Source: Mycobacterium sp.
GTDB lineage: Bacteria > Actinomycetota > Actinomycetes > Mycobacteriales > Mycobacteriaceae
Assembly (NCBI GenBank): GCA_021732005.1
Contig: JAKFVT010000062.1
Coordinates: forward strand, 80,058-144,057
Length of the DNA: 64,000 nt
Direction of reading: 5' to 3'
A program made the position numbers and the translations under genes. Within the stretch, counting starts at the first letter, position 1, and each line of letters begins with the position of its first letter. Below are positions 50,937 to 60,009 of this stretch, one piece after another. The notes below the pieces were generated by a model that was given only the letters and a program-made list of their open reading frames with translations, was not told the DNA's origin and ran no database searches.

Positions 50937-51308
50937 TTAGGCGCCAGGAACGTCAGGAGCGTTACCGCAGCGGTTCTTCAGATCGACCAGCGGCTGACGA
51001 ATGCCCTGCAGGTCGGCCTTCACCGAAGGGTTGTAGTCGAGGTACTGCTTCACCTCGGACCGGATGGTGTCACGCGGCGCACCCTCCAGACCGGTGAAGA
51101 ACGCGTTGACGTCCGGGTGCGTGAACAGGTAGGCCGACGTTGCGGCGGACACACCCGCAGCCACCCCGGCAAGGTCGGCGGCGGTGCAGTTCGGCGGCGG
51201 ATCGGCAAGCGCCGACGGGGCTGCGCCAATCAGCATCGCGCCGGCGACGGCGCCCGTGCCGATCGCTCCGACGACCGCGCGACGGGCCAGACGGGCATTA
51301 AGCAACAT
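50937..51308 (-). CDS. Haemophore-like secreted protein, operon with the two-component system
   Basis: A 123-residue exported protein. The signal peptide (VVGAIGTGAVAGAMLIGAA, cleavage after SALA-D) leaves a mature domain of about 93 residues with two Cys (NCTAADLAG and LKNRCGNAPD), helical, with the signature TSAYLFTHPDVNAFFTGLEG and VKQYLDYNPSVKADLQGIRQ. This is the haemophore-related fold of M. tuberculosis Rv0203, which lies between mmpL3 and mmpL11. AGGAG eight bases upstream fixes ATG 51308. The response regulator gene begins 6 bp after its stop, linking a haem-type secreted protein to signalling. Confidence 0.8.
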   Translation of the reverse strand: MLLNARLARRAVVGAIGTGAVAGAMLIGAAPSALADPPPNCTAADLAGVAAGVSAATSAYLFTHPDVNAFFTGLEGAPRDTIRSEVKQYLDYNPSVKADLQGIRQPLVDLKNRCGNAPDVPGA

Positions 51309-51474
51309 GCTCGGACTCCTTAGCGTTGGGAGAAGCACTGCCAGTAACGGGTACTGACAGAAGAAAGCTAAGCAGAATTGCTGCAGACTTTCGCGCCTTG
51401 AGCTTAACCAATCGTGAGAATGTTCCGATGTGGCTGCTCAGGGCCGCTTCCGGGGGAGCGCCGAGCGCGCCGAT

Positions 51475-52017
51475 TCAGCGAGTACCGATCGTGGCCGGGC
51501 CGGGCAGCGGACCGTTGCCCAGCGGGGCCTGGCTGCCGGAGAGTTGTTGCGCCGGTGTGGTGCCCGTCAACGCGCCCGGTGCGGGCAGTCCGCCGGTCTG
51601 AGCCGACTGCAGCAGGCCGAGCAGCTGCGGCAGGCTCACCGGCAACTTGCACTGGGCGGACATACTCGTCAGCGGCTGCTGGATGGCCTGCAAGTCCTTG
51701 GCGGCCTGAGGGTTGGCGTCGAAATAACTCTTCAGCGCCACCACGGTCTGCGGACCGGCCTGCTGCTGGGAGATCGTCGTCAGCGCCTGATTGGTCTGCG
51801 GGTGCGCGTCCAGATAGGTCCCCGTGTTGGTGGCCACCGTGCCGACCGTCTTGGCGAGCTGGCTGGCCGCGCACGGGTCGGGAGCGGCGGTCGCCTCCGA
51901 CATCGACACCGAGGTCGACAGCGCCAGCAGGGCGGCACCGCCGGCCGCGGTGGCGGCCAGCACAGCGCACACCCCGCGGCGCAGACCCGCGGTCGCGGAG
52001 ATGGTGGACGCAGACAT
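51475..52017 (-). CDS. Haemophore-like secreted protein, Rv0203 type
   Basis: A 180-residue exported protein. The signal peptide (RRGVCAVLAATAAGGAALLALS) precedes a mature domain with DPCAASQLAKTVGTVATNTG, AHPQTNQALTTISQQQAGPQ, DANPQAAKDLQAIQQPLTS and a second Cys (SAQCKLPVS), the same two-Cys helical layout as the 50937-51308 protein. A Pro/Gly-rich tail of about 60 residues follows. Rv0203 carries haem toward MmpL3 and MmpL11; the divergent mmpL11 gene fits that. GAGGAG six bases upstream fixes ATG 52017 over an in-frame start at 52119. Confidence 0.8.
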   Translation of the reverse strand: MSASTISATAGLRRGVCAVLAATAAGGAALLALSTSVSMSEATAAPDPCAASQLAKTVGTVATNTGTYLDAHPQTNQALTTISQQQAGPQTVVALKSYFDANPQAAKDLQAIQQPLTSMSAQCKLPVSLPQLLGLLQSAQTGGLPAPGALTGTTPAQQLSGSQAPLGNGPLPGPATIGTR

Positions 52018-52036
52018 GGGGACTCCTCGACTTCGC

Positions 52037-52055
52037 TGACGTGTGAATGACGTCA
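52037..52055. promoter_or_regulatory. TGACGT direct repeats, 11 bp apart
   Basis: TGACGT occurs at 52037-52042 and again at 52048-52053, the second extending to the palindrome TGACGTCA (52048-52055). Third copy at 52101-52106. An 11-bp step is what OmpR-family dimers usually bind. The site is 20-38 bp upstream of the Rv0203-like gene, in the region shared with mmpL11. Confidence 0.4.
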
Positions 52056-52293
52056 CGCCGCGGCGCAGCATCGCTACGACTCGGCACGGTCCCCGACCCC
52101 TGACGTGGTCGGTGGACATCCTGCCATCGGCAACGGCCGGGTCGCCACTCGCGCGCGGGTAACGAGCGCCTGATCAGGAGGTCTCAATCCAGCTAAGACC
52201 GCCGGTCACGACAGGTCAGCGCACAGGCATCTGCGGTACGCTCGCAACCACGCAATCCGGGGAGAATGCGGGGAGACAACCATCCAGCAGTTC

Positions 52294-55230
52294 ATGATGC
52301 GCCTCAGCAGCAACCTGCGCAGATTCCGCTGGCTGGTGTTCACGTGCTGGTTGCTGGCTTTGGTGCCGTCGGTATATCTGGCCCTCGCCGAGTCCAATCA
52401 CTTGACCGGTGGTGGCTTCGACGTGGCCGGCTCCCAGTCGCTGCATGTGCAATATCAGCTCGAGGACCATTTCCCCGACCAGGGCGCCTCCCCACTGGCC
52501 CTGGTGGCCGCGCCTCGCGCCGACGCCAGCTACGCCGACATGAACTCCGCCGTCGCACAGTTGGAGGAGGCCGCCAAGCAGGTCCCCAGCGTCGTGGTGG
52601 TGCCCAACCAGGGCCAGCCCGCACCCGCGCCGGACCGGCCCTACGTGGTGTCGCTGCGGCTGGACTTTAACAACACCGGCGCGGTCGACGTCGCGCGGCA
52701 ACTGCGCCAGAAGATCGGCGTGACCGGCGACCAGCCCGGCCAGACCCAGAACGGCCGGGTCAAGCTGTATGTGATCGGTCAGGGCGCGCTCGGCGCCGCC
52801 GCCCAGACCAGCACCAAGCACGACATCGCCGAGGCCGAGCGATGGAACCTGCCGATCGTTCTGATCGTTCTGCTCGCGGTGTTCGGGTCGTTGGCGGCCG
52901 CGGCGGTCCCGCTGCTGCTCGCGGTGTGCACCGTCGTGGTGACGATGGGTGTGGTCTATCTGCTGTCGACCGTGATGAGCATGTCGGTGTTCGTGACGTC
53001 GACGGTGTCGATGTTCGGCATCGCGCTGGCCGTCGACTATTCACTGTTCATCCTGATGCGTTATCGCGAGGAACTGCGCGCCGGTCGCGACCCGCAGCAG
53101 GCCGCCGACGCGGCGATGGGCACCTCGGGTCTGGCGGTGCTGCTGTCCGGTCTGACCGTGATCGCGTCGCTGACCGGTATCTACCTGATCAACACACCGG
53201 TGCTGCGGTCGATGGCCACCGGCGCGATCCTGGCGGTGGCGGTCGCGGTGCTGACGTCGACGACGCTGACCCCCGCGGTGCTGGCCACGTTCGGCAGGCC
53301 GGTGGCTCGGCGTTCGCGGGCGCTGCAGTGGTCACGCCGCGCCGAGGCGACCCAGTCGCGGTTCTGGACCCGCTGGGTCGGCGAGGTCATGCGACGGCCG
53401 TGGCTGTCGGCGCTGGGAGCGACGGCGGTTCTCCTGCTGATGGCCGCGCCCGCGTTCTCGATGGTGCTCGGCAACAGCATGCAGCGGCAGTTCCCGGCCA
53501 CCCATGAGGTCCGCGGCGGGGTGGCCGCGGCCGCCCAGGCGCTCGGGCCCGGCGCGCTGGGCCCGGTCCGGGTGCTGATCACGTTTCCGGGCGGCGCGGC
53601 CTCCGACCCGAAGAACGCCGCCGCGCTCGATGCGATCAACACCGAGATCTCGAAGGCACCGGACGTGGTCTCGGTGTCGGCGCCGGTGTTCGCCGACAAC
53701 AACGGCAGCGCGCTGATCTCGGCGATCCTGTCGGTGGACCCCGAGGACCTCGCCGCGCGCAACTCGATCGACTGGATGCGCAGCCACCTCACCGCACTGC
53801 CCGCGGCGACTGGCGCGCAGATCGACGTCGGCGGCCCGACCGCACTGATCAAGGACTTCGACGACCGTGTCGGGCACACCCAGCCGCTGGTGTTCGTGTT
53901 CGTCGCGGCGATCGCGTTCGTGATGCTGCTGATCTCGGTGCGGTCGGTGTTCCTGGCGTTCAAGGGTGTGCTGATGACGGTGCTGTCCGTGGCCGCGGCC
54001 TACGGCAGCCTGGTGATGGTCTTCCAGTGGGGCTGGCTGGAAGGGCTGGGTTTCCACCGGATCACCTCGATCGACTCGACGATCCCGCCGCTGGTGCTGG
54101 CGATGACGTTCGGCCTGTCGATGGACTACGAGATCTTCCTGCTCACCCGGATCCGGGAGCGCTATGTGCAGGTCGGTGACACCCGCGACGCCGTTGCCTA
54201 CGGCGTGTCCACCAGTGCCCGCACGATCACCAGCGCCGCGCTGATCATGATCGCGGTGTTCATCGGGTTCGCATTCGCCGGTATGCCGTTGGTCGCCGAG
54301 TTGGGGGTGGCGTGCGCGGTGGCCATCGCCGTCGACGCCACGATCGTCCGGCTGATCCTGGTGCCCGCGCTGATGGCGATGTTCGACCAGTGGAACTGGT
54401 GGCTGCCGGCCTGGCTGGCCCGGATCCTGCCGTCGGTCGACTTCGAGAAGCCGCTGCCCAAGGTCGACCTCGGCGACCTCGTCGTCATCCCCGACGACAT
54501 CTCGTCGCTGGCGCCGCCCGCCGCCGATCTGAAGATGGTGGTCAAGGGCGCGGCCAAGCTGAAGACCCTGGCCCCGGACGCCGTCAGCGTCGCCGATCCG
54601 CTGGCGTTCACCGGATGCAGCGAGCTGGCCGGCAAGGTCAAGGGCAGCGACGACGCCCGCGCGCGCCCCGTGCGCATCGGTCCGGGCGGCACGTCGACCG
54701 TCAAGCTGATCCGCGGTTACCGCAGCGCCAGGACGTCGACGCCACGGCCGGTCCATCCGGTCACGATGTGGCGGGGCCGGCTCGCGATCGCCCTCGACGC
54801 GTTAGAAACCGGGGCCGCCGACGACAGGCACGGCGTGGAGCGGCTCAGCCCGGTGGAGACCACCCACGTCCAGTTGTCGACGGGTGACCGGCTGCAGATC
54901 CCGACGTGTGCGGAGACGCTGCGGATGCAGGCGTTCCTGATCATGTGCCGCAACAGCCGGTCGGATTTCGCCGAGTTCGCCGACCTGGTCGGTGGGATGG
55001 ATACCGAGACCGCTGCAGTGGTACTCGCAGGGATGGACCGGTATTACTGTTCTGGACAACCTAAGCGACAATGGGTGGCGACTCAGCTGGTCCGCCGGCT
55101 AGCCGACCCCGACCCGTCCGATGTCGGCGACGACGAGCGGTGGGCAGGGCCGGAGGGGGCCGCCGAATGGGAGCGGATCAGGCAGCGTTGCCTTGCGGTG
55201 GCGGTGGCGATCCTGGAGGAGGCGAGGTGA
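52294..55230 (+). CDS. mmpL11: MmpL11 RND transporter
   Basis: A 978-residue RND-family inner-membrane protein. In mycobacteria MmpL11 exports mycolate-containing wax esters and has been linked to haem uptake. Two blocks of six helices flank two porter domains; proton-relay pairs are Asp248-Tyr249 (IALAVDYSLFI) and Asp611-Tyr612 (FGLSMDYEIFL). The cytoplasmic tail, with LPKVDLGDLVVIPDD and SPVETTHVQLSTGDRLQIPT, matches remembered Rv0202c. The start MMRLSSNLRR agrees with Rv0202c, though the ribosome site (GGGGAG) is distant. Its TGA overlaps the next GTG. Confidence 0.95.
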   Translation: MMRLSSNLRRFRWLVFTCWLLALVPSVYLALAESNHLTGGGFDVAGSQSLHVQYQLEDHFPDQGASPLALVAAPRADASYADMNSAVAQLEEAAKQVPSVVVVPNQGQPAPAPDRPYVVSLRLDFNNTGAVDVARQLRQKIGVTGDQPGQTQNGRVKLYVIGQGALGAAAQTSTKHDIAEAERWNLPIVLIVLLAVFGSLAAAAVPLLLAVCTVVVTMGVVYLLSTVMSMSVFVTSTVSMFGIALAVDYSLFILMRYREELRAGRDPQQAADAAMGTSGLAVLLSGLTVIASLTGIYLINTPVLRSMATGAILAVAVAVLTSTTLTPAVLATFGRPVARRSRALQWSRRAEATQSRFWTRWVGEVMRRPWLSALGATAVLLLMAAPAFSMVLGNSMQRQFPATHEVRGGVAAAAQALGPGALGPVRVLITFPGGAASDPKNAAALDAINTEISKAPDVVSVSAPVFADNNGSALISAILSVDPEDLAARNSIDWMRSHLTALPAATGAQIDVGGPTALIKDFDDRVGHTQPLVFVFVAAIAFVMLLISVRSVFLAFKGVLMTVLSVAAAYGSLVMVFQWGWLEGLGFHRITSIDSTIPPLVLAMTFGLSMDYEIFLLTRIRERYVQVGDTRDAVAYGVSTSARTITSAALIMIAVFIGFAFAGMPLVAELGVACAVAIAVDATIVRLILVPALMAMFDQWNWWLPAWLARILPSVDFEKPLPKVDLGDLVVIPDDISSLAPPAADLKMVVKGAAKLKTLAPDAVSVADPLAFTGCSELAGKVKGSDDARARPVRIGPGGTSTVKLIRGYRSARTSTPRPVHPVTMWRGRLAIALDALETGAADDRHGVERLSPVETTHVQLSTGDRLQIPTCAETLRMQAFLIMCRNSRSDFAEFADLVGGMDTETAAVVLAGMDRYYCSGQPKRQWVATQLVRRLADPDPSDVGDDERWAGPEGAAEWERIRQRCLAVAVAILEEAR

Positions 55231-55721
55231 CGGTGGCAGCGGAACGCGATGCCGTACCCGCTCCGGCCGCGCAATCATTCATCGACTCCCGTCCCGTCGA
55301 GTTCTGGCCCACCGCGTCCATCCGCGAGGCGCTCGAGAGCGGCGACATCACCGTCTGGCAGCGGATCGTGATGGCCATCAAGCGCGATCCCTACGGCCGA
55401 ACCGCCCGCCAGGTCGAGGAAGTGCTCGAGCACTCCCAGCCGTACGGCATCTCCAAAGCACTGGCCGAGGTGCTGCTGCGCGCCCGCAGCCACCTGGAGG
55501 CCAACGAGCGCGCCGAGGCCGCCCGGCACGTGCGGCTGCTGCTGGACCGGTCCGGCTTGGCCGAGCAGGAATTCGCCTCCCGCATCGGGGTGGCCCAATC
55601 GGATCTGGTCTCCTACCTCGACGCCACGGTCAGCCCGCCCGCGTCGCTGATGATCCGGATGCGCAGGCTGTCGGACCGGTTCGCCAAGATGCGCGCCCAG
55701 CGCGCGTCCGGCGGGGATTGA
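55227..55721 (+). CDS. Conserved protein with C-terminal helix-turn-helix-like region, Rv0201c type
   Basis: A 164-residue soluble protein coupled to mmpL11 by a GTGA overlap, with GGAGGAGG upstream. The N-terminal half (SFIDSRPVEFWPTASIREAL) is not assigned; the C-terminal part (LAEQEFASRIGVAQSDLVSY, then SPPASLMIRMRRL) reads like an XRE/Cro helix-turn-helix. Position matches M. tuberculosis Rv0201c. It may be a DNA-binding regulator or use the fold for protein contacts. Confidence 0.75.
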   Translation: MTVAAERDAVPAPAAQSFIDSRPVEFWPTASIREALESGDITVWQRIVMAIKRDPYGRTARQVEEVLEHSQPYGISKALAEVLLRARSHLEANERAEAARHVRLLLDRSGLAEQEFASRIGVAQSDLVSYLDATVSPPASLMIRMRRLSDRFAKMRAQRASGGD

Positions 55722-55725
55722 GCCG

Positions 55726-56145
55726 GTGACTCCGGATTCGGCTGAGCTGGAAGCGATTCTGCGTGGCACCCGCACGGTAGCGGTGGTGGGCGCCTCCGAC
55801 AATCCGGCCCGGCCGAGCTACGAGGTGTATCAGTATCTGGCGCGGTTCAGCGATTTCGAGCTGTATCCGGTCAACCCGAACATCAGCGACATCGACGGCG
55901 CCCGGGTCTATCCGTCGCTGGCCGAGTTGCCCGTCGTGCCGGACATGGTCGACGTGTTCCGCCGCTACGACGATCTGCCCGGGGTGCTGGCCGACACGCT
56001 CGCGCTGAGCCCACATCCGAAATACCTGTGGTTGCAACAGGGTCTGTGGCACGACGAGGTGGCTGAGCAAGCGCGCGCCGCCGGGCTGCGCGTCGTGATG
56101 GACCGGTGTTTGAAGGTGGACTACGCCCGGCTCATCGGGCGTTGA
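55726..56145 (+). CDS. CoA-binding domain (YccU-like) protein
   Basis: A 139-residue single-domain protein with the CoA-binding Rossmann-like fold of succinyl-CoA synthetase alpha. The nucleotide loop is VAVVGASDNPARPSYEVYQY, followed by LYPVNPNISDIDGARVYPSL, the Lys/Trp-containing YLWLQQGLWHDEVAEQA and the conserved VMDRCLKVDYARL, in which the Cys is typical of the YccU group. It has no catalytic partner domain. GTG 55726 is 4 bp after the previous stop. It overlaps the convergent gene by 14 bp. Confidence 0.88.
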   Translation: MTPDSAELEAILRGTRTVAVVGASDNPARPSYEVYQYLARFSDFELYPVNPNISDIDGARVYPSLAELPVVPDMVDVFRRYDDLPGVLADTLALSPHPKYLWLQQGLWHDEVAEQARAAGLRVVMDRCLKVDYARLIGR

Positions 56146-56821
56146 TCGGCGAGATGTCGAGAACCAGCCACCGGCCGTCCTGCTTGGCCAGGCTGACCCG
56201 CAACGCCAGCACCGCGGTACTGGGCTGCTGACCCGGCTGACTCTGGGTGCCCCGCATCACCACCGCCACACTGGCCGCCGTGGGGCCCAGCGCCTCCAAA
56301 CCGGCCGACATGGTCTTCGCCGTGGCGGAGATGTTCTTCTTCGCCAGATCCGAAGTGGCCTTGCCGAATTCGTTCTTGAACGCATCGGCCCGATCGGGTG
56401 CCATGAACGTCGCGGCCCGGTCGATCGACGACATCGGGTCGGCCGGCGTGAACGTCGCCGTGGCTTCGGACGCGGCGGTCGCGATGCGCACCACCTCGGC
56501 GGAGTCGCGGGTGAAATCCCGGTCCGGGCGCGTCCACTGCGTGTAGCCGACGACGACGGTGGCGACCAGAGCCGTGGTGGCCAGCGCGACGACGGCCAGG
56601 CGTAGGCCCGGGCCGTCGTCGTCGGTGCCGACGGTCACCGAATCCCGGCGGAACAGCACGATATTGACGATCACGCCCTCGACGATGAGCAGGCACAGCA
56701 TCGAGCAGACCGCCACCCACCAGAGCGGCCAGCCGAGCACCACACCGATCGCCAGCAGGGCCGCGATGGCGGCCAGCGGCGCCACGATGTCGAAGGCCAG
56801 GACGCGTGCCAGGTTCCTCAT
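56132..56821 (-). CDS. Mce-associated-type membrane protein, Rv0200 type
   Basis: A 229-residue protein with two N-terminal membrane helices (VAPLAAIAALLAIGVVLGW, VAVCSMLCLLIVEGVIVNIV), a third near LAVVALATTALVATVVVGYT, and an external C-terminal domain (ATFTPADPMSSIDRAATFM, GRWLVLDISPINAR) resembling the accessory domain of Mce-associated proteins. Function unknown. Its ATG overlaps the preceding gene's stop by 4 bp; the two form a unit matching M. tuberculosis Rv0199-Rv0200 in position and size. Confidence 0.8.
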   Translation of the reverse strand: MRNLARVLAFDIVAPLAAIAALLAIGVVLGWPLWWVAVCSMLCLLIVEGVIVNIVLFRRDSVTVGTDDDGPGLRLAVVALATTALVATVVVGYTQWTRPDRDFTRDSAEVVRIATAASEATATFTPADPMSSIDRAATFMAPDRADAFKNEFGKATSDLAKKNISATAKTMSAGLEALGPTAASVAVVMRGTQSQPGQQPSTAVLALRVSLAKQDGRWLVLDISPINAR

Positions 56822-57405
56822 CGCAGCGACTCCAGCCGCGAGATCATCGGCTTGCCGTCCACGTCGGAGACACCCAGCCGTAGGTTCCAGCGCACGGTCG
56901 TCGGCTTGTTGCCGGAGTTCTCGCTGACCGAGGTGGCGACCACCAGCACGGAGTCGGTGCGTTTGGCCAGCTCCGGCGGCAGCGCGGGCGTCTGCGGGGC
57001 CTGACCGGGCTGCACGTTCAGGTCGTGGTGTACCGCTTCGAAGGACACCGACTCGATCTGTCCGGTGGTGCGGGCCTGCAGGGTGCGGACCACCTCGCGG
57101 TAGGGCTTGATGGCGGCTTCGAAATCGGAGTTGAGCTGGCCGGCGGTGCCGTCGTGCAGCTTCGCCAGGCTGGCGTCGACGTTGTCGACGTTCATGTTGA
57201 TCAGAACAGTGGTCCAGTTCGCGGCGGCCGACATCACCTTGGACTGATATGCCCGTTCGTCGGCGGCGTCGTGGTGCCCGGACCAGATCAGCGCACCCAG
57301 TACGACGGCCGCGACGGCCACCACACCGAGAACGGCGGAGGCGACGCCGTAGCCGGTGAAGGTCCGGTCGTCGGCGCCGTCATCGGTCGGTTCGGCCTCA
57401 GGCAT
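56818..57405 (-). CDS. Mce-associated-type membrane protein, Rv0199 type
   Basis: A 195-residue protein with one N-terminal helix (VASAVLGVVAVAAVVLGALI) and an external domain (WTTVLINMNVDNVDASLAKL, GKPMISRLESLR at the end) of the same type as its downstream partner. Such pairs often support envelope transport systems; here the neighbours are mmpL11 and zmp1. ATG 57405 has a weak ribosome site; the open frame extends upstream to 57708 but would cover the zmp1 start, so I reject that. Divergent from zmp1 by 70 bp. Confidence 0.8.
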   Translation of the reverse strand: MPEAEPTDDGADDRTFTGYGVASAVLGVVAVAAVVLGALIWSGHHDAADERAYQSKVMSAAANWTTVLINMNVDNVDASLAKLHDGTAGQLNSDFEAAIKPYREVVRTLQARTTGQIESVSFEAVHHDLNVQPGQAPQTPALPPELAKRTDSVLVVATSVSENSGNKPTTVRWNLRLGVSDVDGKPMISRLESLR

Positions 57406-57475
57406 GAGGGCGAGGCTACCGGGCGGGTACCTGCGGCCCGGACGCCGAGGTCGGACCTCTGGTAAGGATGGTTGG

Positions 57476-59452
57476 GTGACGGTAGAAACGCTGCGCTCGG
57501 GTATCGACTTGTCCCACGTCGAAGCCCAGGTTCGCCCCCAAGACGATCTGTTCGGCCACGTCAACGGACGGTGGCTGGCCGAGTACACCATCCCCGGTGA
57601 CCGGGCCACCGACGGCGCGTTCCGGACGTTGTACGACCGGGCCGAGGAGCAGGTGCGGGAGCTGATCATGTCGGCGGCCGGTGCGGCCGGCACCGATGCG
57701 CAGCGCATCGGCGACCTCTACGCCAGCTTCCTGGACGCCGAGGCCGTCGAGCGCCGCGGCGTGCAGCCGCTGCTGGACGAGCTGGCGCACATCGATGCGG
57801 CGGAGGATCCGGCTGCCCTGGCCGCGGTGATCGGCTCGCTGCAGCGCACCGGTGTCGGCGGCGGCGTCGGGCTCTACATCGACACCGATTCCAAGAACTC
57901 GACGCGCTATCTGCTGCACGTCACGCAGTCCGGTCTGGGTCTGCCCGACGAGTCGTACTACCGCGACGAGCAACACGCCTCGATCCTGGGTGCCTACCCC
58001 GCGCATATCGCCGCGATGTTCGCCCTCGTGTTGGGCGGCACCGCCGACGACCACATCGAACGGGCCGCGCGGATCGTCGCACTGGAGACCAAACTGGCTG
58101 CGGCGCACTGGGATGTCGTCAAGCGCCGCGACGCGGACTTGACCTATAACCTGCGCAAATTCACCGATCTGCCCGCCGAGGCGCCCGGCTTCGACTGGGC
58201 CGGCTGGATCGGCGCGCAGGGCGCCACCCCGGACGTGGTGGCCGAACTGGTTGTGCGCCAACCTGATTACCTCACCGCTTTCGCCGAGCTGTGGTCGGGC
58301 CACGACTTCGCCGACTGGCAGGACTGGGCGCGCTGGCGGCTGATCAACGCCCGGGCCGCTTACCTGACCGACGCGGTGGTGGAGGCGAACTTCGACTTCT
58401 ACGGCCGCACCCTGTCGGGCACCGAGCAGATCCGCGAACGCTGGAAGCGGGCGGTGTCGTTGGTGGAGAGTCTGATGGGCGACGCGGTCGGACGGCTCTA
58501 TGTCGAGCGGCACTTCCCGCCGGATGCCAAGGCACGCATGGACGTACTCGTCGACAACCTGCGCGAGGCCTACCGGGTCAGCATCAACGACCTGGAGTGG
58601 ATGACGCCGGAGACCCGTCAGCGCGCACTCGCCAAGCTGGACAAGTTCACCGCCAAGATCGGCTACCCGAAGAAGTGGCGCGACTACTCGACGCTGGTGA
58701 TCGATCGGAACGATCTGTACGGCAATGTGATTCGCGGTTCCGAGGTGGCCCACGACCGGGAACTCGCCAAGCTCGGTGGCCCCGTCGACCGCGACGAGTG
58801 GTTCATGACCCCGCAGACGGTCAACGCCTACTACAACCCCGGCATGAACGAGATCGTGTTCCCCGCGGCGATTCTGCAGCCGCCGTTCTTCGACGCCGAG
58901 GCCGATGACGCGGCGAACTACGGCGGGATCGGGGCCGTGATCGGCCATGAGATCGGTCACGGATTCGACGACCAGGGCGCCAAGTACGACGGCGACGGCA
59001 ATCTCGTCGACTGGTGGACCGACGAGGACCGCGCCGAGTTCGGTACGCGCACCAAGCAACTCATCGAGCAGTACGAGACGTTCGTGCCGCGCGGGCTCCA
59101 GCCAAGCCAGCACGTCAACGGTGCGTTCACGGTCGGCGAGAACATCGGCGACCTGGGCGGGCTGTCGATCGCGCTGCTGGCCTACGAGCTGTCGCTGGAC
59201 GGCAAGGAAGCCCCGGTGATCGACGGGCTTACCGGTCAGCAGCGGGTCTTCTTCGGCTGGGCGCAGGTCTGGCGTACGAAATCCCGTGAGGCCGAGGCGA
59301 TTCGGCGCCTTGCGACCGATCCACACTCGCCGCCGGAGTTCCGCTGCAATGGCGTGATCCGCAACATGGACGCGTTCTACGAGGCGTTCGACGTCAGCGA
59401 GGACGACGAGCTGTACCTGGAACCCGAGCGGCGCGTCCGCATCTGGAGTTAA
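57476..59452 (+). CDS. zmp1: Zinc metalloprotease Zmp1 (M13/neprilysin family)
   Basis: A 658-residue M13 metallopeptidase. The zinc motif HEIGH is at 491-495 (AVIGHEIGHGFDDQGAKYDG) and the third ligand is Glu555 in GENIGDLGGLSIALLAYE; the substrate-binding NAYYNPGMNEIVFPAAILQP and the C-terminal CNGVIRNMDAFYEAFDV are family hallmarks. In M. tuberculosis Zmp1 (663 residues) is secreted without a classical signal and affects phagosome maturation; none is visible here either. GTG 57476 has AAGGA nine bases upstream. A nitroreductase gene starts 4 bp after its stop. Confidence 0.96.
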   Translation: MTVETLRSGIDLSHVEAQVRPQDDLFGHVNGRWLAEYTIPGDRATDGAFRTLYDRAEEQVRELIMSAAGAAGTDAQRIGDLYASFLDAEAVERRGVQPLLDELAHIDAAEDPAALAAVIGSLQRTGVGGGVGLYIDTDSKNSTRYLLHVTQSGLGLPDESYYRDEQHASILGAYPAHIAAMFALVLGGTADDHIERAARIVALETKLAAAHWDVVKRRDADLTYNLRKFTDLPAEAPGFDWAGWIGAQGATPDVVAELVVRQPDYLTAFAELWSGHDFADWQDWARWRLINARAAYLTDAVVEANFDFYGRTLSGTEQIRERWKRAVSLVESLMGDAVGRLYVERHFPPDAKARMDVLVDNLREAYRVSINDLEWMTPETRQRALAKLDKFTAKIGYPKKWRDYSTLVIDRNDLYGNVIRGSEVAHDRELAKLGGPVDRDEWFMTPQTVNAYYNPGMNEIVFPAAILQPPFFDAEADDAANYGGIGAVIGHEIGHGFDDQGAKYDGDGNLVDWWTDEDRAEFGTRTKQLIEQYETFVPRGLQPSQHVNGAFTVGENIGDLGGLSIALLAYELSLDGKEAPVIDGLTGQQRVFFGWAQVWRTKSREAEAIRRLATDPHSPPEFRCNGVIRNMDAFYEAFDVSEDDELYLEPERRVRIWS

Positions 59453-59456
59453 CGCC

Positions 59457-59972
59457 ATGGAAGCTTGGGATGCCATTCGCGCTCGGCGCAATGTGCGCAC
59501 GTACACCTCGAACGCGATACCGGGCGACGATATCGACCGGATTCTGGAGGCGGGATGGCGCTCTCCCTCGGCGCGTAACAACCAGCATTGGGATTTCGTG
59601 ATCGTCACCGATGCGACCACGCTGCAAGAACTCTCGACGGTCTGGGTCGGCGCCGGCCACATCGCGAAGGCCCGCGCCGCGATCGCACTGGTGATTCCCG
59701 AACCGCCTGACGAGCGGACGAAGCTCCTCGACCAGTACGACCTGGGCCAGGCCACCATGGCGATGGCGATCGCCGCGACCGACCTGGGTATCGGCACCGG
59801 ACATTCGGCGATCGGCGAACAGGACAAGGCCCGATCGATCCTCGGTGTCCCGCCGGGTTATCTGGTCGCCTATCTGCTGGGCCTCGGCTATCCCGAAGAC
59901 CGTCCGCTCACACCGATTCGCAAGCCCAACCGTCGACCGTTCGACGAGGTCGTCCACCGCGGCAGCTGGTAG
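59457..59972 (+). CDS. Nitroreductase-family flavoprotein
   Basis: A 171-residue FMN-dependent nitroreductase-fold protein. N-terminal FMN contacts are in IRARRNVRTY and WRSPSARNNQHWDFVIV; the later GIGTGHSAIGEQDKARSIL and YLLGLGYPEDRPLTPIRKPN are typical. It is short for the family, near the minimal size. It should reduce quinones, nitro compounds or similar with NAD(P)H; substrate unknown. It starts 4 bp after zmp1 and is probably cotranscribed. Confidence 0.88.
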   Translation: MEAWDAIRARRNVRTYTSNAIPGDDIDRILEAGWRSPSARNNQHWDFVIVTDATTLQELSTVWVGAGHIAKARAAIALVIPEPPDERTKLLDQYDLGQATMAMAIAATDLGIGTGHSAIGEQDKARSILGVPPGYLVAYLLGLGYPEDRPLTPIRKPNRRPFDEVVHRGSW

Positions 59973-60009
59973 GTCAGCGCGCGGATTAGGGACCAGACAG
60001 TCGCCCAGG

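Noticed and set aside
57406..57708. N-terminal extension of the Rv0199-type gene
   Set aside because: It would overlap the zmp1 start and promoter and adds low-complexity residues; ATG 57405 gives a normal family length.
57416..59827. 803-residue minus-strand open frame opposite zmp1
   Set aside because: zmp1 on the plus strand has the full M13 zinc site; the antisense frame also crosses the nitroreductase gene.
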